Origin: Nocardioides sp. WS12
GTDB lineage: Bacteria > Actinomycetota > Actinomycetes > Propionibacteriales > Nocardioidaceae
Assembly: GCF_014108865.1 (NCBI RefSeq)
Contig: NZ_CP053928.1
Span: forward strand, 1 to 64,000
Direction of reading: 5' to 3'
Length of the DNA stretch: 64,000 bases
Shown: positions 1-9,402 of the stretch, one piece after another
Layout: each line of letters begins with the position of its first letter
How positions within the stretch are numbered: position 1 is the first letter of the stretch
Program-made: the position numbers and the translations under genes
The notes under the pieces: generated by a model
Told to the model about the DNA's origin: nothing
What the model saw: only the letters and a program-made list of their open reading frames with translations
The model's database searches: none

Positions 1-793
1 GCTGGTCTCCGACCTCCGCCGTGCCCTCGCGGCAAGTCAGATCACCCTGAACTACCAGCCGATCATGGACTACAGCGGCGAGACTCCACAGCTGGTGTCG
101 GTCGAAGCACTGGCGCGCTGGAACCACCCAGATCGAGGCCCGGTCGCAGCAGACACCTTTGTCAGGCTCGCCGAGGAGAACGGAATGGTGAGGGAACTGG
201 GCGAGGCCGTCCTGGATCTCGCTTGCGCGGCCATGGTGGAGTGGCACCAGGTGCTCGGCCCGCTCGCACCGCCGCACGTCAACGTCAACCTGTCGGCACT
301 CCAGGTGAACGATCCCGCTCTGGTGCGGACGGTGCAACGGACCCTCCGACGGTTCGGACTGCAGCCTGCACAGCTCTGCATCGAGATCACCGAGTCAGCG
401 CTGATGAAGGATCCCGACGCCGCTTCGGCGATCCTCGGCCAGTTGCGCGAGCACGGTGTCCGGGTCGCGATCGACGACTTCGGCACCGGGTACTCCTCGC
501 TGGCGTACCTCCGCCGGCTGCCCGTCCACTACCTCAAGGTCGACCGGTCCTTCGTGGCCGAGCTCCAGGATGGGCACGTTGCCGTCGCTCAGGCCGTCAT
601 CAGCCTGGCGCACAGCCTCGGGCTCGGTGTGGTCGCGGAAGGTGTCGAGACCACGGCGCAGATGCGGATGCTCGAAGAGATGGGCTGCACCCTGCTCCAG
701 GGCTTCGGCATCAGCCGTCCGATGAAGAGTCCCGATTTCATCGACTGGTGCAAGGCGGGCCATCCCACCTCCTTCACAGCGGGCGTGTCGTGA
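1..793 (+). CDS. EAL-domain c-di-GMP phosphodiesterase, 5' truncated by window edge
   Basis: The reading frame is open from base 2, so the N-terminus lies outside the window. The visible part is a nearly complete EAL domain, which hydrolyses cyclic di-GMP to pGpG. The signature appears as VEALARW early in the domain. Other metal- and substrate-binding motifs follow in the usual order: NVNLSA, EITES, IDDFGTGYSSL, LKVDRSFV and VVAEGVET. All expected catalytic acidic residues are present, so the domain looks active. Many such proteins carry GGDEF or sensor domains upstream, which cannot be checked here. Its stop overlaps the GTG start of the HDOD gene, so the two are probably translated together. 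Confidence 0.93.
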   Translation, partial: LVSDLRRALAASQITLNYQPIMDYSGETPQLVSVEALARWNHPDRGPVAADTFVRLAEENGMVRELGEAVLDLACAAMVEWHQVLGPLAPPHVNVNLSALQVNDPALVRTVQRTLRRFGLQPAQLCIEITESALMKDPDAASAILGQLREHGVRVAIDDFGTGYSSLAYLRRLPVHYLKVDRSFVAELQDGHVAVAQAVISLAHSLGLGVVAEGVETTAQMRMLEEMGCTLLQGFGISRPMKSPDFIDWCKAGHPTSFTAGVS

Positions 794-1587
794 ACGCGGC
801 TGGCGTGGACATCGACGCCGTGCTGAGGAGCCTGGACCAGATGGCGTCACAGCGGCCCGTGGCGGCGCAGATCGTCGCGACCAGCAACAACGACAACACG
901 GGTGCGAGCGAACTGGCTGCCATCCTCGGTGCCGACGTCGCGTTGGCGGCCAAGGTGATGAAACTGGCCAATTCCGCCTACTTCGGATTGTCGGGAAAGG
1001 TCACCGGTTTACCCTTCGCCGTCACTGTCGTGGGGTTCAACACCGTCCGTGCCATTGCGACCGTGACGCTCTCCGGCATCGACGGGGCCGAGGTCCTGCC
1101 CACAGGATTCTGGGACACCTCGGTCCACCTCGCCGCGGCGGCGGGATCGCTCGGTCCCGCTTTCCAGGAGACCACCGCCGATGCCATGTGCCTGGGGTTG
1201 TTGGCGCAGTTGGGTGCGGCGCTGCTGCACCACACCGACGCGGAGGGGTACGACCAGCTCGTGGTCACCACCGGACTCGGCGAGGAACGCTTCGTCGCCG
1301 AGGTCCGTCGCTACGGCATCAGCACGCCGCAGTTGACCGCGGAGGCGTTGCAGCAATGGCACTTCCCCGTCGCCATGGTGGCTGCCCTGCGCGAGGTGCA
1401 GGCCGGCCCCGAAGGCGCGCTGCTGCGCACGGCGTACGAGATCACTGCTCGACTGCTGCAGCCCGGCCACCGGAGGACCTCTCTGGCGCGGTTGTCCAAC
1501 GGCCGGGTCCCGGAGTCACAGGCGGCGCCCCGGCTTGCCGCGATCCGTGACGACGTCACGGCGCTGCGCTCCGCGTTGGGGCTCTGA
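790..1587 (+). CDS. HDOD domain protein
   Basis: A protein of 265 residues from a GTG start that overlaps the upstream TGA (GTGA). Longer upstream readings run through the EAL gene and are not credible. The first half resembles an HDOD domain, a catalytically dead relative of the HD phosphohydrolases: a helical region with LGADVALAAKVMKLANSAYFG followed by the VTVVGFNTVRAIA segment is typical. HDOD proteins are often found with EAL or GGDEF proteins and act as signalling scaffolds. The coupling to an EAL gene fits a c-di-GMP signalling role; the partner is unknown. Confidence 0.8.
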   Translation: MNAAGVDIDAVLRSLDQMASQRPVAAQIVATSNNDNTGASELAAILGADVALAAKVMKLANSAYFGLSGKVTGLPFAVTVVGFNTVRAIATVTLSGIDGAEVLPTGFWDTSVHLAAAAGSLGPAFQETTADAMCLGLLAQLGAALLHHTDAEGYDQLVVTTGLGEERFVAEVRRYGISTPQLTAEALQQWHFPVAMVAALREVQAGPEGALLRTAYEITARLLQPGHRRTSLARLSNGRVPESQAAPRLAAIRDDVTALRSALGL

Positions 1588-1600
1588 TCGACCGCCGCCG

Positions 1601-2476
1601 TCACAAGGGCGCGACGTCGACCGACACGAGCAACTGGGACTTCTTGGCCTCGGTGAAGATGACGCCCTTGAGCGGAGGGACGTCGCCGTAGTCGCGGCCC
1701 CAGGCCAGGGTGACGTAGCGGTCGTTCTGCCACTGGTCGTTGGTCGGGTCGAGGGCCAGCCATTCCTCGCCGCCCAGCCAGACCGCGACCCAGGCGTGGG
1801 AGGCGTCGGCGCCGACGATGCGTTCCTTGCCGGGCGGCGGTTCGGTGGCGAGGTAGCCGCTGACGTAGCGGGCGGCAAGTCCGTGGGCGCGCAGGGCGGA
1901 GAGGGTCAGGTGGGCGAAGTCCTGGCAGACGCCGGCGCGCTTGGCGAGGATCTCCGAGACCGTCGAGGTCACCGTCGTGGCAGCCGAGTCGTACTCGAAC
2001 TCCGCATGGATGCGGTGCATCAGGTCGGTGACGGCCTCGCCGATCGGGCGATTCGTGGTCAACGACGTGGCGGCGTAGTCGCGAGCGCCGGCGTGGACCG
2101 GCACCGCTGCGCTGGGCAACGCAAAGTCGGTCGCTTGCCAGGCGCCCGGCTGCGACGGGATGAGGAGCGGCCGCGACGCCTCCCACGGCTGCTCCAGCTT
2201 GCCCTCGTCGACGACAGGGACGACCACGTCGACCTCGCCGCTGCCGAGGACGACCAACTCCTGGTGGGGAGTGGTGACCTGGAAGTAGAGGACGGTGTTG
2301 CCGTAGTAGTCGGCGTCGCGGCTGATGTCCCCGGGCTCGGGGGTGACCGCGACGTCGTACCCGTCGACCTGCTGCCAGGGCAGGCTGCGCGGGATGAGGT
2401 GGCCGATGCCGAAGCTGTCGGTGACGTCCTCGTCGTAGGTGTACGTCGTGCGGTGCTCGACGCGGTAGCGGGTCAT
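1601..2476 (-). CDS. Transglutaminase-like cysteine peptidase family protein (Rv2569c/Rv2409c type)
   Basis: A 291-residue protein. The N-terminal part is the beta-rich transglutaminase N domain, starting MTRYRVEHRTTYTYDEDV. The C-terminal part carries the papain-like triad: Cys near residue 184 in RAGVCQDFAH, His in DASHAWVAVW and Asp in LALDPTND. The ATG start overlaps the stop of the upstream ATP-grasp gene (ATGA), which fixes the start. Together with the two genes upstream it reproduces a conserved module seen in mycobacteria and many other bacteria, thought to make or break amide bonds on an unknown peptide or protein. The real substrate is unknown. Confidence 0.92.
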   Translation of the reverse strand: MTRYRVEHRTTYTYDEDVTDSFGIGHLIPRSLPWQQVDGYDVAVTPEPGDISRDADYYGNTVLYFQVTTPHQELVVLGSGEVDVVVPVVDEGKLEQPWEASRPLLIPSQPGAWQATDFALPSAAVPVHAGARDYAATSLTTNRPIGEAVTDLMHRIHAEFEYDSAATTVTSTVSEILAKRAGVCQDFAHLTLSALRAHGLAARYVSGYLATEPPPGKERIVGADASHAWVAVWLGGEEWLALDPTNDQWQNDRYVTLAWGRDYGDVPPLKGVIFTEAKKSQLLVSVDVAPL

Positions 2477-4968
2477 GGCGCCGCCTCGGCAAGGGTGGGC
2501 ATGACGCCGAAGACGCGCGGCTTCGGGCCGGTCGCGAAGTGCAGGTCGCGGATCGCGTCGCCGATGCGCTCGAGCTGGCCGGTGACGCTGTCGAGGAACA
2601 TCACCAGGTGCGGACGCGCGACGCCGCCGATCGCACCCAGGGCCGAGACATCGGTCTCGCTGACCTCGGCGATCAGGTCGGCGAGCAGCCGCTCGGGTCG
2701 GGTCGAGCCGGTGGACGCGGGTTGCGCCGCCAGGTGTTCCTGCATCCGGTGGAGACTGAACAGCAGGGACCGCGGGTTCTCCTCGTCCATCAGCAGCAGG
2801 TCCAGGACCCCCGCCGGACGGACGTAGTCGCGGTAGCGGCGGCGGTGGGTGACCGAGCTCTCCGCTGCCGTGAGTACGGCGGCCAGGACCTCCCGGTCGA
2901 CGTCGAGACCGCGACGCTCGGTGATGAGGCGAAGCAGGTGGCACACCTGGACGCCTCGTTCGAGGTACCGCCCGACCCCGCCCATGTGCCAGCCGGCATC
3001 ACGGATCATGCTCGCGGTCACGCCCTGCAGGGCAAGGACAGCGGTGAGCATCCGGCCGGCGGACTCGGCGATCTGGTGGCTGTGTGGCGAACCCTGCAGC
3101 ACCACGGTCGCCCGGTCGACGGAGCCGAATGCACGCCAGACATCGAGGGACAACTGGTCGCGCACCTCGGTCAGGACGTCGCGCAGGCCTTCGAGCGAGT
3201 GCGCCGCCGACCCGACCCGGTCCGTGTCGAGCAGGATCGACCGGAGGTCCTCTTCGTCGTCCTCGTGAACCCTGCCCGCGAGGCGGTGCACCCCGGACAT
3301 CAGGACGTCGAGGCTGACACCGCCGGACGTGCTCCGCCGACTGCGGTAGTCGGCGACGAGGACGTGCGTGGTGAGCACCAGGCGCAGCATGTCCTCGGCG
3401 CGTTCGGCGTAGCGGCCGAGCCAGAACATGTCGTCGAGGACGCGCGGCACCGTCGCGGGCAGCGAGCGAACCGACGTCATCGGCATCACGTCGGTCAGGC
3501 CCTGGTCGGGTTGCGCCGTGTCGCCCTTGAGGATCCAGACGTCCTTGCTGCCGAGCGACTTGTCGCCGTCGCGGACATTGGCCAGGCCACCGAGCAGCGG
3601 CCGGTAGGCCGAGCCGTAGCGAAGGGTGAACGTCCGCAACGTCATCTCCGCGGGTCGCGCCGTGCGGCCGCGCCAGGTCGGCGACTGCGAGAGCGCGAAC
3701 GGCTGCTGGCCCACGAACGCGTGCGGCCGGGCCAGGACGGTCAGCCGGATCCGCTCCGGCGACGCGCCGGCAAGGGTGAGGTCGGAGCCGTCGATCGTGC
3801 GTACGACGAGCTCGTCGAGATGGTCGAGCACGTGGTCGAGCCCGTCCGGGTCACCGCACCACCACGTCGGAACGCTCTGGAGCCGCAGCGGTTCGCCGAG
3901 CAGGTGCTCGCAGGCGGCCGGCAGGAACGGCAGCAAGCCGGGGTTCTCGAGTACGCCGGCACCGAGTCCGTTGACGACACGCACCCGGCCTCGTCGTACC
4001 GCCTCAGCAAGGCCGGCGACACCGAGCTGCGAGTCGCCGCGCAACTCGAGCGGGTCGCTCCAGGCGGCGTCGACGCGGCGCAGGATCACGTCGACCCGTT
4101 CGAGTCTCTGGGGCGTCTTCATCAGCACCCAGCCGTCGCGCACGGTGAGGTCGCTGCCCTGGACGAGGGGGAAACCGAGGTTCGTGGCGATCGACGCCTG
4201 GTCGTAGTAGGTCTCCGAGTGCAGGCCCGGGCTCATCACGACGACCCGCGGATCGGGCAGGTCCCCGCTGGCGGACTGGAGCAGCGCGGAGCGCAATGCC
4301 CAGAAGTACGGCGCCATCCGGTGCAGGTCGGCCTCGCGATAGAGCTCGGGCATCACGCGGCTGAGGACGCGACGGTTCTCCAGCGCGTACCCGAGACCGG
4401 AGGGCGCCTGGGTGCGGTCGCCGAGCACCTTCCAGGTGCCGTCCTGGTCGCGCCCGAGGTCCGTTGCCGACAGGACCAGCGGCCGCGGGTCGTTGGCTGA
4501 GGCGCGCGCCATCACCCGGTTGAAGTCACGGTGGCCGAGCACGACCGCCGGCGGCACGATGCCGGACGACAGCAGGTTCTGGTCGCCGTACAGGTCAGCG
4601 AGGACGGCGTTGAGGAGTTCGGCCCGTTGGGCGAGGCCGACCTCGAGGACCTGCCACGACGCGGCGTCCAGGACCAACGGGACGGGGTCGAGGCGCCAGC
4701 GGGACGGGCGTTCGCCCGGCCGGGAGTAGGTGACGCCGTCGTCCTCGAGGAATCGGGCGATCTCCTCGGTGACCCGATGCATGTCCTCCGGGCTGATCTG
4801 CGTCGCGATCTCCGCGAGGCGCTTCCACGGTGCACGCAGCGACCCGTCGGGGCCGACGACTTCGTCGTACCTCGGCGTGGCTTCATTGCCGCCGCCCAGA
4901 TGATCAGCTGACCCCTGCGACAGGGTCGGTTGGGTCAGTCCCGCGGCGTAGTCGCGGAGAACGGTCAC
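2473..4968 (-). CDS. Circularly permuted ATP-grasp protein fused to alpha-E domain (Rv2567 type)
   Basis: An 831-residue protein from a GTG that overlaps the stop of the upstream gene (GTGA); a longer frame upstream lies wholly inside that gene. Roughly the first 480 residues match the circularly permuted ATP-grasp family (old DUF404/DUF407), with blocks such as YGDQNLL, PRVVVMSPG and RVVNGLGAGVLENPG. The remaining part is the all-helical alpha-E domain (DUF403), from about DDMFWLGRYAERAED. Some actinobacteria encode the two halves separately. ATP-grasp enzymes form amide bonds through acyl-phosphates, so with its two transglutaminase-fold neighbours it is predicted to ligate or trim a peptide tag. 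The substrate is not known. Confidence 0.92.
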   Translation of the reverse strand: MTVLRDYAAGLTQPTLSQGSADHLGGGNEATPRYDEVVGPDGSLRAPWKRLAEIATQISPEDMHRVTEEIARFLEDDGVTYSRPGERPSRWRLDPVPLVLDAASWQVLEVGLAQRAELLNAVLADLYGDQNLLSSGIVPPAVVLGHRDFNRVMARASANDPRPLVLSATDLGRDQDGTWKVLGDRTQAPSGLGYALENRRVLSRVMPELYREADLHRMAPYFWALRSALLQSASGDLPDPRVVVMSPGLHSETYYDQASIATNLGFPLVQGSDLTVRDGWVLMKTPQRLERVDVILRRVDAAWSDPLELRGDSQLGVAGLAEAVRRGRVRVVNGLGAGVLENPGLLPFLPAACEHLLGEPLRLQSVPTWWCGDPDGLDHVLDHLDELVVRTIDGSDLTLAGASPERIRLTVLARPHAFVGQQPFALSQSPTWRGRTARPAEMTLRTFTLRYGSAYRPLLGGLANVRDGDKSLGSKDVWILKGDTAQPDQGLTDVMPMTSVRSLPATVPRVLDDMFWLGRYAERAEDMLRLVLTTHVLVADYRSRRSTSGGVSLDVLMSGVHRLAGRVHEDDEEDLRSILLDTDRVGSAAHSLEGLRDVLTEVRDQLSLDVWRAFGSVDRATVVLQGSPHSHQIAESAGRMLTAVLALQGVTASMIRDAGWHMGGVGRYLERGVQVCHLLRLITERRGLDVDREVLAAVLTAAESSVTHRRRYRDYVRPAGVLDLLLMDEENPRSLLFSLHRMQEHLAAQPASTGSTRPERLLADLIAEVSETDVSALGAIGGVARPHLVMFLDSVTGQLERIGDAIRDLHFATGPKPRVFGVMPTLAEAAP

Positions 4969-7900
4969 TCCTGTTTCGACCTCACTCTGCGCAGGTCGAG
5001 GGTGTGCGGGTACTCGGCGGAAGCGACTTCCCGAGCGGTACGACGAAGGGCAGCCACGTCGATGCGGCCGGCCGTGTTGCGGGCGGTCTCGAACCGGGCC
5101 GCGCGGCGTGCCTCGGCCTCCTGCGCGTTGACCGGCGGGTGGTCGTAGTTGCGGCCACCGGGGTGGACGACGTGATACGTCGCGCCGCCCAGGCTCACAC
5201 CGGCATCGAGGTCGACCACATCGAAGGTCAGCGGGGAGTCGACCTCGATCGACGGGTGCAGCGCCGACCACGGCTGCCACGCCTGGTAGCGGACACCGCC
5301 GTAGAAGGTGTCGCTCGCGTCGATGCGGGTCATGGGCACGGGAACACCCTGACACGTCACCAGGTGCCGATCCGGGTTGATTCCCGCAACAGTCACCTGG
5401 ATCCGCTCGACCGACGAGTCGACGTACCGCGCCGTACCGCCGGCCGTGGCCTCCTCGCCGAGGACGTTCCAGGGCTCGACGCCCTGGCGCAGTTCCATGT
5501 GGACCGAGCTGCCACCGGCCGCGGTGAAGTCGGCGAAGCCGATCCGCGGGAACCGGAACTCCGTGAACGGCGCCAGCCACGACGGATCGAAGTCGATGCC
5601 GAAGTCGGACAGGTCGGCGACGACCTCAGCAATGTCGGCGATCGCGCCCTGCGGCAGCAGGAAGTCCTCGTGCAGGCGGGTTCCCCAGCGGATCAACGGC
5701 GTGGTCGACGGATCGACCGGCCGCTCCCAGAACATCGCCACCAGGCTGCGCACGAGCAGCGCCTGCACCAGCGCCATCTGCGGGTGCGGCGGCATCTCGA
5801 AGCCGCGCAACTCGAGCAGGCCGAGCCGGCCGCGCGAGGAGTCCGGGCTGTAGAGCTTGTCGATGCAGAACTCGGCACGGTGGGTGTTGCCGGTCAGGTC
5901 CGTGAGCAAGTGGCGCAGGGCGCGGTCGACCAGCCACGGCCGCGGGCCACCGATCCACTCGTCGTCCTCCTCCGCGACGTCGTCGAGGCTCGCGAAGCTG
6001 TCCATCAGGCGCGCCACCTCGGCGCACGCGATCTCCATCTCGTAGACCGCCTCGGGGCGGCCTTCGTCGAACCGCGGCGCCTGGCTGGTCGGGCCGATGA
6101 ACCGCCCGGAGAAGAGGTACGACAGCGACGGATGCCGCTGCCAGTAGGTGATCAGGCTGACCAGCAGGTCGGGGCGCCGCAGCAGCGGACTGTCGATCGG
6201 CTGCGGACCACCGAGCGTCAGGTGGTTGCCGCCGCCTGTGCCCGTGTGGAGCCCGTCGTGGTCGAACTTCTCGGTGGTCAGCTGCACCAGCCGGGCCTGC
6301 GAATAGAGGGTCGTCGTCAGGTCGCGCATCTCCGGCCAGCTGCCGGTCGGCTGGACGTTGACCTCGATGACGCCGGGGTCCGGCGTGACGGACAACTGGA
6401 CCAACCGAGGGTCGGGCGGGGGCTGGTAACCCTCGAGCACCACCGGGCAGGCGATCGCCGCCGCCGCGGTCTCGATGAGGTGCAGCAGGTGGACGTAGTT
6501 CTCGAGTTCGCTGGTCGGCGGCAGGAACACGTGCACGTGCCCGTCCCGTTCCTCGAACGCCAGCGCGGTGCGCTCCGCGCCCTCCGGGTCAGCCAGCTCG
6601 ACGGCGGGGATGCGCGCGACGAGCGGCTCCGCCGCTTCGAGGTACGACGGCTCGGCTGCTGCTTCGGGATCGACCCAGGCGATCGCGTCGAGCGGCAGCC
6701 GCAGGCCGACCGCGCTGGTACCCGGCGTGAGCACGAGTCGCCCGCGACGGAACGACCAGACGGGGCTCGTCCACCCGGTCTCGCCGGTCGTGAGCGGCAG
6801 TACCCAGCCGGTGGGCGTGGTCACGTCCGCATCCAGCCGCGCCACCAGGTCCTCGCTGGGGTCCACGCCATCGGGCGCCTCCCCCTCGGGCTTGCGGACG
6901 TGGTCGGCGAGGGCGGAGAACGGGTCCTCGAAGGCCGGGCGCAACTGCGAGTCGGGGAGGGCGAGCAGGCGGGTGACCTCGCGCCCGAGTGCCTCGGGGC
7001 GCCCGGGCGTTTCGAGGCTCGTCGCTTGCGCTCCTCGCACCTCAACCACCGGGTCCGGGTCGGCCCAGGGGTCCGCCAGCAACGCCGGGTCGGCCCACAA
7101 CGCCGTACCGTCCTTCAGCCACTGCAACCCGATACTCCACCGCGGCAGCGGTTCGCCCGGGTACCACTTGCCCTGCCCGCGGTGCATGACTCCGCCGCGG
7201 GCGTAGAGGTCACGCAGTCGTTCGGCAAGGTCGCTGGCCAGTTCCCGCTTCACCTCGCCATCGGCGTCGGTGTTCCACTCGGGCGTCGAGGCGTCGGCGA
7301 TCGACACGAAGGTTGGTTCGCCGCCCATGGTGAGCCGCACGTCGCCCGCTTCGAGGCGCTTGTCGACGTCGGCGCCGAGCGCATCGATCCGCTCCCACTG
7401 CGCGGCCGTGTACGGCGCGGTGACGCGCGGGTCCTCGTGCACGCGGGTGACCGTGTTGCTGAACCCGAAGGTCACCTCGGCCGGTTCGGTGGCGCCCTCG
7501 ATCGGGGCCGCGGAACTCGGATGGGGCGTCGCGGACAGCGGGATGTGGCCCTCGCCTGCGAACAGTGCGCTGGTGGGGTCCATGCCGACCCAGCCGGCTC
7601 CGGGCAGGAAGACCTCGGTCCAGGCGTGCAGGTCGGTGAAGTCCTCCTTCGGGCCGGTCGGGCCGTCGAGCCCCTCGGTGGCGTACGGGTCCGAAGCGAG
7701 CTGCACGAGGTAGCCGGAGACGAAGCGCGCGGCCAGGCCGTACTGCCGCAGCAGGCTCACCAGCAACCACGCCGAATCACGACACGAACCGATGCCGAGC
7801 GCCAGCGTCTGGTCGGGCGTCTGCACACCCGGCTCCATCCGGACGGAGTAGGCGACGTCGCGGTGCACCGCGTTGTTGAGCTCGGCGAGGAAGGTCACCG

Positions 7901-8336
7901 TCGGCACGCCGTCGGCCGGCAGTTCCGGGAGTGCGGCCTTCCAGGCCGCCGTGGCGGCGGAGTCGTCGACGGACCGGAGGTACGGCGCCAGGTCGGCCGC
8001 GACGTCGGCCTCGTACGCAAAGGGGAAGTGTTCGGCGTACTCCTCGATGAAGAAGTCGAACGGGTTGATCACCATCAGGTCCGCGACCAGACCCACCGTG
8101 ATGTCGAGGGTCCTGACCTTCTCGGGGAACACCAGACGTGCCAGCCAGTTGCCGAACGGGTCCTGTTGCCAGTTGATGAAGTGGCCGGCGGGCTCGACCT
8201 TGAGCGAGTACGCCTCGATCGGCGTCCGGCAGTGCGGCGCAGGTCGCAGGCGTACGACGTGCGGCGCCACCGCGACCGGACGGTCGAAGGCGTACGTCGT
8301 GCGGTGCTCGAGGGCGACCTTGATCGACATGGACAT
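4965..8336 (-). CDS. Large transglutaminase-like protein with DUF2126 domain (Rv2566 type)
   Basis: A protein of 1123 residues, close to the usual length of about 1100. The N-terminal third is a transglutaminase fold with Cys near residue 185 (GIGSCRDSAW), His in DLHAWTEVF and Asp in GMDPTSA. The rest is the DUF2126 region, with conserved stretches such as HTGTGGGNHLTLGG and LLELRGFEMPPHP. The start is taken as MSMSIKVALEHRTTY; a second Met two codons on is possible. It is the first gene of the tightly overlapping trio. A dispersed intergenic-type repeat lies in frame within this gene at 7009-7050, adding residues around VVEVRGAQATSLETPG that the family probably lacks. Confidence 0.9.
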   Translation of the reverse strand: MSMSIKVALEHRTTYAFDRPVAVAPHVVRLRPAPHCRTPIEAYSLKVEPAGHFINWQQDPFGNWLARLVFPEKVRTLDITVGLVADLMVINPFDFFIEEYAEHFPFAYEADVAADLAPYLRSVDDSAATAAWKAALPELPADGVPTVTFLAELNNAVHRDVAYSVRMEPGVQTPDQTLALGIGSCRDSAWLLVSLLRQYGLAARFVSGYLVQLASDPYATEGLDGPTGPKEDFTDLHAWTEVFLPGAGWVGMDPTSALFAGEGHIPLSATPHPSSAAPIEGATEPAEVTFGFSNTVTRVHEDPRVTAPYTAAQWERIDALGADVDKRLEAGDVRLTMGGEPTFVSIADASTPEWNTDADGEVKRELASDLAERLRDLYARGGVMHRGQGKWYPGEPLPRWSIGLQWLKDGTALWADPALLADPWADPDPVVEVRGAQATSLETPGRPEALGREVTRLLALPDSQLRPAFEDPFSALADHVRKPEGEAPDGVDPSEDLVARLDADVTTPTGWVLPLTTGETGWTSPVWSFRRGRLVLTPGTSAVGLRLPLDAIAWVDPEAAAEPSYLEAAEPLVARIPAVELADPEGAERTALAFEERDGHVHVFLPPTSELENYVHLLHLIETAAAAIACPVVLEGYQPPPDPRLVQLSVTPDPGVIEVNVQPTGSWPEMRDLTTTLYSQARLVQLTTEKFDHDGLHTGTGGGNHLTLGGPQPIDSPLLRRPDLLVSLITYWQRHPSLSYLFSGRFIGPTSQAPRFDEGRPEAVYEMEIACAEVARLMDSFASLDDVAEEDDEWIGGPRPWLVDRALRHLLTDLTGNTHRAEFCIDKLYSPDSSRGRLGLLELRGFEMPPHPQMALVQALLVRSLVAMFWERPVDPSTTPLIRWGTRLHEDFLLPQGAIADIAEVVADLSDFGIDFDPSWLAPFTEFRFPRIGFADFTAAGGSSVHMELRQGVEPWNVLGEEATAGGTARYVDSSVERIQVTVAGINPDRHLVTCQGVPVPMTRIDASDTFYGGVRYQAWQPWSALHPSIEVDSPLTFDVVDLDAGVSLGGATYHVVHPGGRNYDHPPVNAQEAEARRAARFETARNTAGRIDVAALRRTAREVASAEYPHTLDLRRVRSKQE
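7009..7050. repeat. Dispersed short repeat inside a coding region, copy A
   Basis: The sequence starts GTTTCGAGGCTCG and ends CTCGCACCTCAACCACC. The reverse complement of 45675-45709 has the same two ends with a shorter, different middle. Repeats of this look are, from memory, usually intergenic in Nocardioides-type genomes. This copy is read in frame by the DUF2126 gene. Confidence 0.75.
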
Positions 8337-8403
8337 CAGCCTAGAGAGGTGGACGCGACCGCGGGTTTCGGTGAGGTCACGACCTTCCGGCCCGCCGCCC
8401 GAA

Positions 8404-9402
8404 CTAGTCGAACTCGTTGACCCGCCAGAGGCCGCCGACCTTGACGAGTTTGACCGTCGAGGACTCCTTGGAGCCGCCGAACTCGGCCTCGACCGGCACG
8501 GTGGCCGTGCCTGCCGCATCCTTCACGGTCGCCTTGCCGACCTCGTAGGTCACCTGATCGGCGAAGTCCGAGGGAATCTGACCGGCGTCACACTCGCCCT
8601 CTTCCTCGATGTACTCCGCGGTCACGAGGTCCTCGGCCGTCGCACAATCACCCGAAACGAAGGAGTCGAGGAACGCCTCGACGACCGCCTCCGGCTGGTT
8701 GGGTACGGCGTCCGCGGTGCTGGTGCCGCCGGCAGCCGGACCGCCCCCCGGGCTGGTCGACGCGTCACTCGGCGCGTCGCTGGAAGCGCCATCGGTCGGC
8801 GCATCGGCGTGGTCGTCGTCGTACGACGCGACGAGCCAGGCGCCGTCGACCTGCTCGAGCGTGAACACGTAGTCCGAGGTGCCGGCCGGGCTGGAGAAGG
8901 TGACCGGCACGGTGGCGGTGTCGCCGTCGACCGTTGCGTCGCCGACCTCCGCGTCGACGTCATCGCTCGAGAGGAGCTGGAACTCGTCCGACTGGCAGGG
9001 ATCAGCGGCCTTCGCGGCCTCGGTCAGGAACGCCGTTGCGGCGTCGCAGTTGCCCTCCTCCGCGGCGTCGATCAGGTCCTCCACGACGTCGTCGGGGTCC
9101 GCGCCGGACGCCTGGCTGGTCTTGCCGCCGTCCTTGTCGCTGCCCTCGTCGTCGCCCTGGTCGTCACTCGTGAGCAGCAGGATCAGGCCGACGATCAGGC
9201 CGACCAGCGCCAGCACGCCGACGACCACCAGGGTGATCCAGATGCCCTTGCCCGAGGTTCCCGACTTGCCGGGCTGTCCCGGACCACCGAATCCCGGGCC
9301 ACCGAACCCCGGCGGAGGCGGCGGCGGGCCGGGCGGCGGACCGGGCGGCGGCGGAAACGCCGGCGGGGGGACAGCGCCGTACGGCTGGTTGGGGTCGGTC
9401 AT
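8404..9402 (-). CDS. Membrane-anchored protein with Pro/Gly-rich N-terminus and two NTF2-like (DUF4878-like) repeats
   Basis: A 332-residue protein with ATG overlapping the upstream stop (ATGA). Residues 1-60 are rich in Pro and Gly and probably cytoplasmic. A single membrane helix follows (ITLVVVGVLALVGLIVGLIL). The outside part has two related modules of about 100 residues: each starts with a helix ending in Cys (EGNCDAATAFL, SGDCATAEDLV) and ends with a beta segment VDGAWLVASY or VGGLWRVNEFD. This resembles tandem lumazine-binding/DUF4878 NTF2-like domains. The linker is rich in Ser, Asp and Gly. The function is unknown; the pairing with the DUF2510 gene suggests an envelope-associated complex. 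Confidence 0.75.
   Translation of the reverse strand: MTDPNQPYGAVPPPAFPPPPGPPPGPPPPPPGFGGPGFGGPGQPGKSGTSGKGIWITLVVVGVLALVGLIVGLILLLTSDDQGDDEGSDKDGGKTSQASGADPDDVVEDLIDAAEEGNCDAATAFLTEAAKAADPCQSDEFQLLSSDDVDAEVGDATVDGDTATVPVTFSSPAGTSDYVFTLEQVDGAWLVASYDDDHADAPTDGASSDAPSDASTSPGGGPAAGGTSTADAVPNQPEAVVEAFLDSFVSGDCATAEDLVTAEYIEEEGECDAGQIPSDFADQVTYEVGKATVKDAAGTATVPVEAEFGGSKESSTVKLVKVGGLWRVNEFD

Noticed and set aside
2539..4500. Long plus-strand ORF of about 650 codons over the ATP-grasp gene
   Set aside because: It is the GC-rich shadow of the minus-strand gene. Its translation is a low-complexity mix of Arg, Gly and Val, without domain motifs.
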